A stretch of DNA of 64,000 nucleotides. It comes from an uncultured Bacteroidales bacterium (GTDB lineage: Bacteria; Bacteroidota; Bacteroidia; Bacteroidales; Paludibacteraceae). The position numbers were made by a program, and so were the translations under genes. Of the stretch, positions 1 to 9,494 are shown piece by piece (position 1 is the first letter of the stretch; each line of letters opens with the position of its first letter). Below the pieces are notes generated by a model. It saw only the letters and a list, made by a program, of their open reading frames with translations, ran no database searches and had not been told where the DNA came from. The stretch is from positions 1 through 64,000 of the forward strand of contig CACXCA010000017.1 in the NCBI GenBank assembly GCA_902766045.1, written 5' to 3'.

Positions 1-80
1 ACAAATGACACCTACTATCGATCTAACTTGCCAAACAATATGGTTTGAGGGTAAGTCAACTTATGATTTTAGCATACGTT

Positions 81-1853
81 TCAATCCTCTTCTATGGGTT
101 TTATAACTAAATCAGATTTACCCCGTATCTTTTGGGCAACAGACTTATATAGTTCAACACTACCTTGAGGAACATAGACGGTTATCCTTTTGTTTAAACA
201 CTTCAAAACAGACTCCAGCTCTTTTGTCATTTGCGTTGCTTTAAAGGTTACACTTTTAAGCGAATCGCAACGATAATAAAAATCTCCAAATTCTCGCACA
301 TTTTGGGGAATAACCATGTGTTCCAAACAAGATTCTCCATTTGTAAAATCTATTGATTCCTCGCTTTCTGGCAATTCAAGTCTATCCTTCTTATTTTCAG
401 GACATTTAAGCATTTTTTTCTTCCCCTTGTCATATAACACGCCATCAACAGAACAATAATACTCATTATCTTCTGAGACAGTTATAGTCCTCAGTTCCTC
501 ACAATGATAAAAAGCATTTTTTTCAATAGTCTTCACGCTCGCTGGGATGGAAACAGAACTTAATCTAGACCAATAAAAAGCATTCTCCGCTATTGTATCC
601 ACATATTCTGGAATGTTGTACGTTCCCTTTCTTCCTTCAGGATAGTTAATTATTTTTGTTTTTAATTTATCAAACAGCACACCATCTACAGAAGTATAAT
701 AGTTGTTTTCGTCTGATACATTATAACTATCAAGAGCTGCAAAAGTATAAGACCAAGCGTAAAAAAAAGTAATTTGTTCAACAGAAGAAGGAACATTGCA
801 GACTTTCTTTCCCCATGGGCAATCCAACAATACAGTCTCCGACTTATTCAAAAGCAAACCATCTATCGAACTATAAGATTCATTGTCATCAGAAACAATA
901 TACTCTTTAAAATTCGCACATCTGGCAAAAGCATCTACTTCTATTTCATTGACTTTCATAGGAATAAAAATTCGTTCAAGATTAGTACAATCGGCAAACG
1001 CTTCTTCTCCTATGCTTTTAAGACTATTGGGTAATTTTACAAACGTAAGTTTTTCACAGCCACAGAAAGCCATTTGTTCTATTGAAATAATGCCTTCAGG
1101 AATCGTAACAGAAGACAAGTTTCCACAAGAAAGGAACGCAAGAGGTCCAATATTCTTAAGTTCTAATGGCATGCAGACAGAATCCAATTTTTGACAATAC
1201 GCAAAAGCTTCTCCGCTTATGGTTATAATACTTTTCGGAATAATATACAAACCAGTTTTTCCATTTGGGTAATCTATAAGTTCTGTTTTAGACTTATTGA
1301 ATAACACACCATCATCAGAACTATACCATTCATTTTCTTCAGCCACAACAAACGCTTTGAGTTTGTCAGTGTTAGGAAAAGAATACGAAATAGACTTAAC
1401 GCTTTTAGGAATATAGATTGATTTTAAATTTATTGCATCGCCGAAGGCTCTAAGCCCTATCTCTTCGACACCATCAGAGAGGTGTATTGACGCAATACCT
1501 TTGCATGAGCTAAAAGCATAATCAAATATACGTTTCACACTTCCAGGAATACTAACAGACGTAAGTTTATCACAATCTTTAAATGCTAATCTTCCTATTG
1601 ACGTAACGACATACGTTTCACCCTCATATATTACCTTTGAAGGTACCCTAATTTTCCGTACCTTTTTATCCAAACATGCAACAACAGCTGCCGTCTTATC
1701 TCTCTTGTTAAATCTAAAATCATACAAACAGCCATCTTTATCTCTATTTTCAAGATTCATGACATATTCGTATTCCTTACCATCTTTTACTCTGCACGAA
1801 GTAAAATTGAGAGCCATTAAAAGAACAAATAATATTGCAAAAAAATTTTTCAT
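81..1853 (-). CDS. BspA-like leucine-rich repeat surface lipoprotein
   Basis: The 590-residue product starts with a lipoprotein signal peptide ending in the lipobox FTSC, with Cys20 as the likely lipidated residue, so it should be exported and membrane anchored. The rest is built of LRR_5 (BspA/Treponema type) repeats of the form SVxIPxSVxxIxxxAFxxCxxL. Between LRR runs a second unit recurs four times, roughly xYxSxDGVLFxKxKTxxxxxPxGKxG followed by an IPxxV strand. BspA-type proteins bind host or matrix proteins in some relatives; here the ligand is unknown. It stands alone at the left edge and reads leftward from a promoter near 1892-1920. Confidence 0.9.
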   Translation of the reverse strand: MKNFFAILFVLLMALNFTSCRVKDGKEYEYVMNLENRDKDGCLYDFRFNKRDKTAAVVACLDKKVRKIRVPSKVIYEGETYVVTSIGRLAFKDCDKLTSVSIPGSVKRIFDYAFSSCKGIASIHLSDGVEEIGLRAFGDAINLKSIYIPKSVKSISYSFPNTDKLKAFVVAEENEWYSSDDGVLFNKSKTELIDYPNGKTGLYIIPKSIITISGEAFAYCQKLDSVCMPLELKNIGPLAFLSCGNLSSVTIPEGIISIEQMAFCGCEKLTFVKLPNSLKSIGEEAFADCTNLERIFIPMKVNEIEVDAFARCANFKEYIVSDDNESYSSIDGLLLNKSETVLLDCPWGKKVCNVPSSVEQITFFYAWSYTFAALDSYNVSDENNYYTSVDGVLFDKLKTKIINYPEGRKGTYNIPEYVDTIAENAFYWSRLSSVSIPASVKTIEKNAFYHCEELRTITVSEDNEYYCSVDGVLYDKGKKKMLKCPENKKDRLELPESEESIDFTNGESCLEHMVIPQNVREFGDFYYRCDSLKSVTFKATQMTKELESVLKCLNKRITVYVPQGSVELYKSVAQKIRGKSDLVIKPIEED

Positions 1854-1891
1854 TGAGTTCTTTTTTAATGAATAATAGGATTTAAGTCACA

Positions 1892-1920
1892 CAAATATAC
1901 AACAATATTTCATTGACAAA
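1892..1920 (-). promoter_or_regulatory. Promoter of the BspA-like gene
   Basis: On the minus strand a TATATTTG -7 box (1892-1899) matches the Bacteroidetes TAnnTTTG consensus and a TTTG (1917-1920) lies 17 nt upstream. It sits about 40 nt before the start codon at 1853. Confidence 0.5.
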
Positions 1921-2087
1921 AAGCACTTTATCATTGTCTTACATCACAAAGATAACATATAATCACCTAAAGTTTGAAAATAGAAATATAAACAAAAAGG
2001 ACGCAAATAAATTAGGATTTTTCAAAATTAAATCATACATTCGTAGCGCAAATTAATTATTAACTTAATACAAAACTTTTAACTAAA

Positions 2088-2744
2088 ATGGCAAATTCAA
2101 TAAATTTAGCAAATTTAGGAGCTAACGACATTGTTGCTATTAACAATGACGTATATTCAGGAGCTATCAAGGCAGTTGCGGGTAAAATTGCAGCAGGTAA
2201 TGTAACATTTGAAATTGACGGTAAGCAAGTCAATTTGTCTGATGCAGGATGTTCTTATTTGAACACTAATTTGGAACCAATCAATAGAGCAAAAGCTGAA
2301 GAGAAACCAGCTGAAGTATTGTTACTTTTGGCTGCAAAATCAACCAACCTAATTGCTCCATCAGAATCTACCAATGCAGCTATCAAATCTGGCGCATTAG
2401 CAACTTCTTTTGCAAAAGGTTCAAAAGAACTTGACTTGGCTAAACTAAGTGATTCTGACTTGATTCGTTTCAATCACCTTGGAAAGACAGGAGAAGTTAA
2501 CGTATTGGAAGTAAAACCAGGTGCTGCTACAATCCAAGTAGATGGCGACGTGATTGAATTAGGCGATGCTGCTGCTTCTTACATTGACAACAACTACAAG
2601 GAAATCAAGATGGCTGCTGCAGAAGAGGATCCTAAGAAAGTATTGTTCGCATTGAAAGCAGGAACAACAAAATTGGTTTCAGCTTCTTTAGTATCTAATC
2701 AAAAAATCGCTAAAGGTGCTGTTGATACAGTATTCGTAATTTAA
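2088..2744 (+). CDS. Internally duplicated cytosolic protein of unknown function
   Basis: The 218-residue protein has no signal peptide or membrane segment and I do not recognise its family. It consists of two homologous halves (about residues 6-108 and 117-218). Both share the order NLAxL/DLAKL, a hydrophobic strand, a VDG/IDG turn, L(S/G)DAxxSY(L/I), NN/TN, A(E)AEExPxxVLxxLxA, T.LI/LV, and a terminal GAxxTxF. Ala-rich, evenly used codons such as GCT and AAA resemble those of well-expressed genes. A weak -7-like TACATTCG lies at 2036-2043. The next gene starts 47 nt downstream in the same direction and the pair shares one terminator, so they are probably co-transcribed. Confidence 0.75.
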   Translation: MANSINLANLGANDIVAINNDVYSGAIKAVAGKIAAGNVTFEIDGKQVNLSDAGCSYLNTNLEPINRAKAEEKPAEVLLLLAAKSTNLIAPSESTNAAIKSGALATSFAKGSKELDLAKLSDSDLIRFNHLGKTGEVNVLEVKPGAATIQVDGDVIELGDAAASYIDNNYKEIKMAAAEEDPKKVLFALKAGTTKLVSASLVSNQKIAKGAVDTVFVI

Positions 2745-2791
2745 TCAGAATCTAATTAACTTATTATAAAATCATTTAAATCTAAAACAAA

Positions 2792-3229
2792 ATGAAAAAG
2801 ATTATTCTTTTATTAGGTTGCTTGGCTATCTTAGCTAGCTGTGGCAAGAAAAAAGCAGAGGAAAACACAACTACAACTGAAACAGTTCAAACAACTGTAG
2901 ATGACGCTGCTCAAACTGCCACTGAAGTTGCTCAAGCTGTTACAAACTTCTTAGAGGAAAACAAAATCCAAGCTAAATCATTCGGTCTTCGTCAAAACGA
3001 AAACGGTGTTTGGGAATTGAACTTGAAGAACCTGGATGCTAACGGCGAAGCTGCTGGCGATTTGTTGAAACTAGCTATCGCAGACGATGCTGAAATCATC
3101 ACTTTGGAGAATGGCACAATCGCTACTTCTGCTTTGAATGATGAAGTTAAGAAAGCATTGAACAACAAATTTGTTGGTTACTGGTTGGATGGCGACAAAA
3201 TATCTCACATTGTAGAGTTCGCTAAATAA
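2792..3229 (+). CDS. Small secreted lipoprotein, unknown function
   Basis: The 145-residue product begins with a classic lipoprotein signal peptide ending in LASC (Cys17). A Thr/Glu/Ala-rich stretch (about residues 20-55, able to form a helix) follows, then a compact C-terminal domain of about 90 residues with FLEENKIQAKSF and a DGDKISHIVEF ending. I recognise no family. It follows the duplicated protein at 2088-2744 by 47 nt and is followed directly by a strong terminator, so it is the last gene of a two-gene unit. Location is inferred to be periplasmic face or outer membrane. Confidence 0.75.
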   Translation: MKKIILLLGCLAILASCGKKKAEENTTTTETVQTTVDDAAQTATEVAQAVTNFLEENKIQAKSFGLRQNENGVWELNLKNLDANGEAAGDLLKLAIADDAEIITLENGTIATSALNDEVKKALNNKFVGYWLDGDKISHIVEFAK

Positions 3230-3251
3230 TCTTTTTTAAGATCATATTTTT

Positions 3252-3284
3252 AAGGTGTGTTAGAAATAGCACACCTTTTTTTTG
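3252..3284 (+). terminator. Rho-independent terminator after the lipoprotein gene
   Basis: AAGGTGTG (3252-3259) pairs perfectly with CACACCTT (3270-3277), followed by a run of T. Confidence 0.85.
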
Positions 3285-3290
3285 CAATGT

Positions 3291-3321
3291 AAAAGAGGAT
3301 GCACCTATTCGATACATCCTC
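3291..3321 (-). terminator. Terminator of the esterase gene
   Basis: GAGGATG (3295-3301) pairs with CATCCTC (3315-3321). On the minus strand the stem is followed by TTTT. It serves the leftward esterase gene and lies back to back with the rightward terminator at 3252-3284. Confidence 0.7.
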
Positions 3322-3413
3322 TCAACTTCCCCATTGTTCTTATAACTAACTAATTATTAACTATATCTTGTTTCCATTTTTCTCTAACTAACAGAACTTT
3401 ATACTAATCTTAA

Positions 3414-4598
3414 TCATTTCTCTTTTTTCAAAAGGATTTCCTTAATCATCTTTTCGCCCTCTTGTACATAACTAATGTAGTAAAGACCTTTTCGAAGTTT
3501 CTTAACATTAATCTGGCCTTCAAAAGCAATCCCTTTCTGAACAATTTTTCCTGACACATCCAGTATTTGATAGTAAATATTCTCCTCTGTAGGAAGATAC
3601 ACAATACCAGATTGTTCATATATATCATACGACTTGTTCTTCATATCTTCCGTACGAGTAAGATCTTTATTCTGTGCTTTTTTCTCCCTTGCCTCATTAA
3701 AGAAACGCACCATCTTATCCATCGAATTGGCATCCACCTTATGATCTCCCGATGTTCCCACAAACTTACTCTCTACTCCTCCATCTTGCAATGCTTTGTT
3801 AAAACGTTCTCCTTGACATTGAGGAACAACATTATCGTTAGAACCATGAACAATCAAAAATGGAGGATCACTAGGATCTATATACGAAATGGCAGTAGCT
3901 AAAGCATATTTATCCTCATTTCCTCTCGCTTCACAACCCATCTCACTTGCTTCGTATGAACCATTCGAATTCATAATCAGACCACACCCGTCCTCTTTTG
4001 TTAAGCAGATAGGTCCCGACCAATTACAAACTGCATCAACACTACTACTATACTCTAAATAATCACCCAGGTTTCCTTCCAAATCAAAGGTGACATTTCC
4101 TTTCGTTCCGACCTTCTCATTACGGGTAGTTCCCATCAACGATGCAAGATGTCCACCCGAAGAAAATCCAGAGATACCAATAAACGAAGTATCAATCTTC
4201 AAGCTTTCTGCATTACCTCGAAGATAACGAACCACAGCCTTTATATCATTCAACTGAGCAGGGAAAACTGCATCATTACAAGAACGATGATTAGGCGTTA
4301 CAAAGATATAACCATTTTTCAGAGAAGCCTCCCCCATCGTACCCAAATCAGCAGAACCTTTGTAATCATTCATCAACCAAGCACTTCCATAAATATGAAT
4401 GATCACTGGATAGGACTCTTTTTCTTCTTTCGGATAATATATATCTAACTTATGATATACTTTCCCATCCGCAACATAACTAATATCTTTCTTGGACACA
4501 TAATCCTTTAAGGAATTCTGTGTCTGATTACCATTCCAATTTTGTGCAGCAATACTTGTGCACGTCAAAAGTGCAAATCCAACAATTAAGAGTTTCAT
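3414..4598 (-). CDS. Secreted alpha/beta-hydrolase (esterase) with T9SS sorting domain
   Basis: The 394-residue protein has an N-terminal signal peptide (about residues 1-18, cleaved after SIAAQ), an alpha/beta-hydrolase domain (about 40-290) and a C-terminal T9SS type A sorting domain (about 325-394, ending GKIVQKG...LRKGLYYI...). The oxyanion region reads HIYGSAW (68-74), the nucleophile elbow is GFSSG with Ser146, and an acid HGSNDNVVP and a histidine in SGDHK complete the likely triad. This matches carboxylesterase/acetylesterase-type hydrolases (BD-FAE-like). Export through the outer membrane by T9SS suggests action on acylated polysaccharides or peptides, but the substrate is unknown. 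It lies downstream of the CotH operon, separated from it by a terminator. Confidence 0.88.
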   Translation of the reverse strand: MKLLIVGFALLTCTSIAAQNWNGNQTQNSLKDYVSKKDISYVADGKVYHKLDIYYPKEEKESYPVIIHIYGSAWLMNDYKGSADLGTMGEASLKNGYIFVTPNHRSCNDAVFPAQLNDIKAVVRYLRGNAESLKIDTSFIGISGFSSGGHLASLMGTTRNEKVGTKGNVTFDLEGNLGDYLEYSSSVDAVCNWSGPICLTKEDGCGLIMNSNGSYEASEMGCEARGNEDKYALATAISYIDPSDPPFLIVHGSNDNVVPQCQGERFNKALQDGGVESKFVGTSGDHKVDANSMDKMVRFFNEAREKKAQNKDLTRTEDMKNKSYDIYEQSGIVYLPTEENIYYQILDVSGKIVQKGIAFEGQINVKKLRKGLYYISYVQEGEKMIKEILLKKEK

Positions 4599-4639
4599 GA
4601 TGTAATAATAAATATGGTTTGGATTCTTTATAACGGAAC

Positions 4640-4678
4640 AAAAAACACCAGAGAAGCAGTAAAGTCAACTCTGATGTT
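4640..4678 (-). terminator. Terminator of the CotH operon
   Basis: On the minus strand, AACATCAGAG pairs with CTCTGGTGTT (one G-U pair; plus-strand arms 4644-4653 and 4669-4678) and is followed by a T run. It lies just beyond the stop at 4724. Confidence 0.7.
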
Positions 4679-4723
4679 TAATGTTTCATGTTTTTTTAAT
4701 CAATTAAAAGAGTTTTTATCTAA

Positions 4724-7700
4724 TTATCTTCTTTTCAAATCATCAGCAATCCATTTCAATCGCTCTTCCGTAAATTTCTTGATAATATTCATTCGTTCAG
4801 CATACGTCATGTTTTTGTTATCCGAATAATAAGCTGTACAAGCCATATTAGATTCCGCTGAAAGTGACAAATAACGTGTATTTTGATCTATATAGGCTTT
4901 TATCTCATCCAAATGTTCTATCATTGTATTAACACGGATGGCGACCAAATCTCTAAACTCTTTTTGTTTGAAGAAAATCATGAACCAGTTTGTTGGACCT
5001 TTTCCTCCATTATTTTGTTGTTGACCGCCAGGATTCCATGTCCATCCGCCTCCCATGCCAGCACTTTGCTGTCTTGCTCCTATGTAATATCCTTCCGGCT
5101 GATTATACCATGCGTAATCATTTCCTCCGCCGCCTCCCCAGCCGAACATACCACCACCACCAAACATTGTCTCAAATGGATTTCCACCCCATGCGAGGTC
5201 AAAGTCCCAAATAGGTCCCATCTTAATCAATCCATCCTTCATGATATGACAATAACAACTTGTGTACATATTACCATCATAATCCTTACTCAACTCTTTG
5301 ATGATATACCAATCAACAAAACTCTGCAAATCAATCAGTTGTTTTACTTTCGTCCAACTAGATGAATTCACCTGTCCATTATATGTAGTATCATACAATG
5401 CCTTTTCAAAATCATTTATTTTACCTTTTACATACTGAAGTTCTGTACTATTATCAGCCACATCAGGATCCTTCACATTGAAATAATTACCACTCTTTTC
5501 GCCTTGGAACTGTCCCCTTCCTTCTTTTAAATCAGCTTCTACAAGATACTCTCCAGGAATACGGTTTTCATGAATTTTCACCTGCTCACAGAAATAGTAG
5601 TTACCACAATGCTTGCCATTCAACACCAACTCGACAAACACACCACTTGGTGCCCAATCTGCATCTGTAAAACTCTTGGATAGATAATTAGAAAATTCAT
5701 TTCTAAAGAAGGTTACATCATAATAGTTAGCCAACAACGCCCAACGTTTGTGTTCAGCCATACCAAATACACGGCTCTTCTTATTCAATTTTACTGCATA
5801 CGGTTTTTTCCCATCTATACTCCAAGTTGAATTACCACGACCTTTCACCTGTACATTATCGTTCGACGAATCAAAGTCAACCGTTCCGTCACATCTATAA
5901 GCCACCATCTTCGTACCATCAATCCATGTTTCCTTGCTATTAATAGAACGATTATTAGGTGTGTTGATATACAATACATTAATACCAGAATTATAGATCG
6001 AAACCACATACACACGAGCAGTTCCATTCGATGACAGAACCTTATATTTAACTGGTTTTACAAAATTCACCTCAGAAGAACCACTGGTCTGAAGTTCATC
6101 ATCTACATATACTTTTGCTCCTGAAGATACTGAAAACTCAGGTTTCAGATCAAAATGAGCCAAATAAGGAACAAAAATCTTTATGCTATCTCCTGCAATC
6201 GTAGCCTTATAGTCGCTTAACAATGCTTGTGAATTAGCATTTTTCTTAATTTCGAAAGAAAGGATTTTATTTTGATCATTCTGACCCACTTTAGATAGAT
6301 CATACTCTAATGAAATCTTTCCAGAAAGCCATTCAAGTCTCTTCTCTATCCATTGAGTGATAGCAGACGTTTCATCCTCTAATTTATGATTCAACCCATA
6401 TAACTGTGCATTACCTTCGAAAGAAAGAGCAATCTGCTGTTTTATCGAAGAGAGCAATGCACCTGTTCTCGCACTGCGGTCCAATTCAAACAAAGAAGAG
6501 TTGACAGCTGCTACAAAGGATTGATCCTCGAATAGTTTCTCAACCCATGGATGGCTGTTTCGAATTGCCCATCCTTCTACTGATTCACCTTCATTGCCTA
6601 TAGCATCCTCTTGAGATTCCGAGAAGACCATACTGATCTTTCCATCAGAAGCGATAGACAACATTGATGATTTTTTTGCATCCTTATCTTTAAACAACTC
6701 ATTTAAAAGGAACCATTCAACAAAACTATTCATATCAATCTTCTTCGATGCATTTCCTTGTGCCAATGCACTTTCAAAATCATCAATATAGCTCTTTGCC
6801 TCTTCGACAGTCATGCCATCACTATCTTCCAATTTAAAGATTATACCATACTTAGAAGATTTAAAATAATCATCATCTTCCTCATAACTATCAGTCCATT
6901 CCAACAAGGCCTTAGCATTTACACGTTGTTCAGACAAGCGAGCATCTTCCGTCAACAAATACAATCCCTTGTGTTGGTTATTTTCCACCACTTCAACAGG
7001 TTGTGTCATCGGAATCCATGCATCTTGCACAAACGCTTTAGCTATCGCAAAGGCATACGCTGTACGGATTAAAGAAGCATCATCCGCATTAGAATAGACA
7101 GACCATCTTTTCCCGATTGACATGTCCAACAGCGATTCCTTTTTATCCAATTTCACGCTATAAGAACGTTTCGAAGAAAGGGAGTATTTACTACCTTTAT
7201 ATTTCAAATCCACACCACTACCTAAGTAGTTGACAGATTCATCTGGATTATATATATCCAATGTATTATTGGCTACCCAATTAGTAGAAAGAGGTTCTTC
7301 CAATTTTACAAAGAGAACGGGCAATCCAGAGTTATAAACACGAATAGTATAAGTTGCAATATTACCTTGCGCATCCACAACTTTATATTCCTGAGGAGAC
7401 GAGAGATCAACATGAGTCGATCCACTTCTCTGTTGTACACCGTTGCAATATACACGTCCGGTAGCCTCAAACGATAATTTCAATTGAGAAAAAGAGACAA
7501 GGTAAGGTACAAAGATAGAAAATGCATTACCTGATTTAGTTCCTTCTACCGTAGCGTAAATGATATTTGGATTAGATTCAGGAGAAAGCCAGACCTTCGT
7601 CAGCTGATTCCCTGCGGTTGCGGCATCTGCTTTTGTTAAATCAACAGCATCTTGAAGGAAAAGAATCTCTTGTATCGATTCAACCCTATCTGAGATAACT

Positions 7701-7867
7701 ACCTTATTAGTCTCCGTACCTATCTTGATTGTATCGATTTGATTTATCTCCAACGTCTCTCCCCCATATGTCTGAGGCAACGTAACCTGATTCTGTGATA
7801 TGGCTATATTCGCAAAGAACAGAGAAGCCACACACAACAATAATTTATTAATATTTGTTCTTTTCAT
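4724..7867 (-). CDS. Secreted protein with two CotH-kinase modules
   Basis: This 1047-residue secreted protein (signal peptide about residues 1-25) carries two successive modules, each an Ig-like beta domain followed by a CotH kinase-like domain. The second module is intact-looking: KGRGNSTW, KKPYAVKLNKK, KRWALLANYYD, GNYYFCEQVK and the metal-binding GPIWDFDLAWGG (about residues 881-892). The first keeps KRSYSVKLDKK and KRWSVYSN but has lost the DFD signature, reading MVFSESQEDA there. A Gly/Trp-rich insert (about 895-945) interrupts the second domain. CotH proteins are secreted protein kinases in spore formers; in Bacteroidales their targets are unknown. It is the last gene of a three-gene operon, 19 nt after the upstream CotH gene. 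Confidence 0.85.
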   Translation of the reverse strand: MKRTNINKLLLCVASLFFANIAISQNQVTLPQTYGGETLEINQIDTIKIGTETNKVVISDRVESIQEILFLQDAVDLTKADAATAGNQLTKVWLSPESNPNIIYATVEGTKSGNAFSIFVPYLVSFSQLKLSFEATGRVYCNGVQQRSGSTHVDLSSPQEYKVVDAQGNIATYTIRVYNSGLPVLFVKLEEPLSTNWVANNTLDIYNPDESVNYLGSGVDLKYKGSKYSLSSKRSYSVKLDKKESLLDMSIGKRWSVYSNADDASLIRTAYAFAIAKAFVQDAWIPMTQPVEVVENNQHKGLYLLTEDARLSEQRVNAKALLEWTDSYEEDDDYFKSSKYGIIFKLEDSDGMTVEEAKSYIDDFESALAQGNASKKIDMNSFVEWFLLNELFKDKDAKKSSMLSIASDGKISMVFSESQEDAIGNEGESVEGWAIRNSHPWVEKLFEDQSFVAAVNSSLFELDRSARTGALLSSIKQQIALSFEGNAQLYGLNHKLEDETSAITQWIEKRLEWLSGKISLEYDLSKVGQNDQNKILSFEIKKNANSQALLSDYKATIAGDSIKIFVPYLAHFDLKPEFSVSSGAKVYVDDELQTSGSSEVNFVKPVKYKVLSSNGTARVYVVSIYNSGINVLYINTPNNRSINSKETWIDGTKMVAYRCDGTVDFDSSNDNVQVKGRGNSTWSIDGKKPYAVKLNKKSRVFGMAEHKRWALLANYYDVTFFRNEFSNYLSKSFTDADWAPSGVFVELVLNGKHCGNYYFCEQVKIHENRIPGEYLVEADLKEGRGQFQGEKSGNYFNVKDPDVADNSTELQYVKGKINDFEKALYDTTYNGQVNSSSWTKVKQLIDLQSFVDWYIIKELSKDYDGNMYTSCYCHIMKDGLIKMGPIWDFDLAWGGNPFETMFGGGGMFGWGGGGGNDYAWYNQPEGYYIGARQQSAGMGGGWTWNPGGQQQNNGGKGPTNWFMIFFKQKEFRDLVAIRVNTMIEHLDEIKAYIDQNTRYLSLSAESNMACTAYYSDNKNMTYAERMNIIKKFTEERLKWIADDLKRR

Positions 7868-7886
7868 GATTTCTACGTTCTAATGA

Positions 7887-9494
7887 TTAAAAATTTTGTT
7901 TCATCCACTGTAAACGATTCACCAACCATTCCACCATTTGAAGTTTTCTTTTCTCCAATTCGGAGGTAACCGTTTCTACATCCACTTGTTCTGCATTTAA
8001 CGAATGCCATGTCACTTCATTTCCTGATGCACCATCAATGATAGCGGCATATCTTTTTTCTACAATCGAAAGAATATCTTCCTGATGATTAGTTAAATAA
8101 TCTAGTCGGTCCGATACATATTGACGGAATGTCTTATTATTCAACAACCATGAAACAAAAGCATAGTCCTTAGACACCCATCCACTCACATCAAACTCAT
8201 CGTCTGAACCAAAGGATTTACTTTGTTCATCAATAGGTCCCATTGCTAAGATACCATTCGAACGAACCGTCATGTAATCATCCGAATTCAGCATATCACT
8301 ATTTTTCAACCATTCCTGGAACACGAACCAATCTGCAAAACTCTTCAGATCAGCAAGATTTTCTGAAACAGACACATTCTTTTTCAAATTGGACTCCAAC
8401 AAGTCCAATTTCTGTTTGGTACGAATCAAGGGTGCACCAGCAAATCCGGACTCAGGGTCTTTCACTACCCATCTCGTCTGAGATAAAGAAGTAGTAAACG
8501 CATCATCATCATCACTTACTTCACTCTCTGCCGAAATGATATATCCATCCTCAACTCTTCCCTTGCAGACACGAATCTGCTCCATCAAGAAATAGGTTCC
8601 CATATACTGTCCATCAACCATCAACTCCACAGGTTCAACAGAAGGCACCCAATCAAAAGAGAAAAGCTGACGAGCCAAATCAAACCCTACAGGAATACGC
8701 ATCAAGGAAGGATCGAACTGAGAAGAAAGTAACACCCAACGTTTTGCACTCGCAAAATCAAGAATTGATTGTTTCTCTTCAAACTTCAAATTATAAGAGT
8801 TCTTCAAACCATTTTTGAAATGAGAACCTTTACCTTTTACCTTTCCTGTTGTTTTTGCAAATATAACAGATCCACTATTAGAGGATATTGTAATATTCTT
8901 TTCTGTCCATTTATCTGTAATCGTGTTAGATCCATCCACTGAAAGAATCGGGAAAGAAGAATTGGTCACCTTAAGCTGATAACTACAAACATCACCATTG
9001 AAAGCCACCACCTGAACTTTAACAGGATTTGAGAAGTCGTACGATGTGTTTTCATCATATTTCGTACCATTCAAATAGACGTATGAACCAGTTGTTTCAA
9101 GCTTAACTTTCAACCTTGTGAAATCTGTCACATATGGAAGAACCAACGAAACGGAAGAACGACCGTTCATCTTCACTGAGATATCACTTTGAAGTTTGCC
9201 GCTATTCTGAGCCTGATAAAATGAGACACTCAACAGTTGATTAAAGCTCTGTTTCACATCCGCTTTGCTCAACTGCACCAAAGACTCCTGAATAACACTT
9301 GTCGGAGTGATTTTTTCAGAAGCAGGAAGTGTCATTTTTATTTTATTTGAAAAAGGATCAGCCTGTAAAGAATCCACTATATCTAATGGATACTGACGTG
9401 ATGTGCCATCTGTATAATTTATCTGAACATAACCTTGAGCAACTACACTTACAGACATCACACACACGCATGATAAAAATAAGAATCGTTTCAT
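7887..9494 (-). CDS. Secreted CotH-family protein with degenerate active site
   Basis: The 535-residue protein has a signal peptide (about residues 1-19), an N-terminal short domain with YTDGTSRQYPLDIVDS, an Ig-like domain (about 100-180) and a CotH-like domain (about 190-530). It retains KGKGSHF, KRWVLLSSQFD and MGTYFLMEQIR. At the metal-binding site where active members have GPIWDFD it reads GPIDEQSK, so kinase activity looks lost. Its start overlaps the stop of the upstream T9SS cargo gene by 4 nt (ATGA), and the next CotH gene follows after 19 nt. A structural or regulatory partner role for the intact CotH module is an inference. Confidence 0.82.
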   Translation of the reverse strand: MKRFLFLSCVCVMSVSVVAQGYVQINYTDGTSRQYPLDIVDSLQADPFSNKIKMTLPASEKITPTSVIQESLVQLSKADVKQSFNQLLSVSFYQAQNSGKLQSDISVKMNGRSSVSLVLPYVTDFTRLKVKLETTGSYVYLNGTKYDENTSYDFSNPVKVQVVAFNGDVCSYQLKVTNSSFPILSVDGSNTITDKWTEKNITISSNSGSVIFAKTTGKVKGKGSHFKNGLKNSYNLKFEEKQSILDFASAKRWVLLSSQFDPSLMRIPVGFDLARQLFSFDWVPSVEPVELMVDGQYMGTYFLMEQIRVCKGRVEDGYIISAESEVSDDDDAFTTSLSQTRWVVKDPESGFAGAPLIRTKQKLDLLESNLKKNVSVSENLADLKSFADWFVFQEWLKNSDMLNSDDYMTVRSNGILAMGPIDEQSKSFGSDDEFDVSGWVSKDYAFVSWLLNNKTFRQYVSDRLDYLTNHQEDILSIVEKRYAAIIDGASGNEVTWHSLNAEQVDVETVTSELEKRKLQMVEWLVNRLQWMKQNF

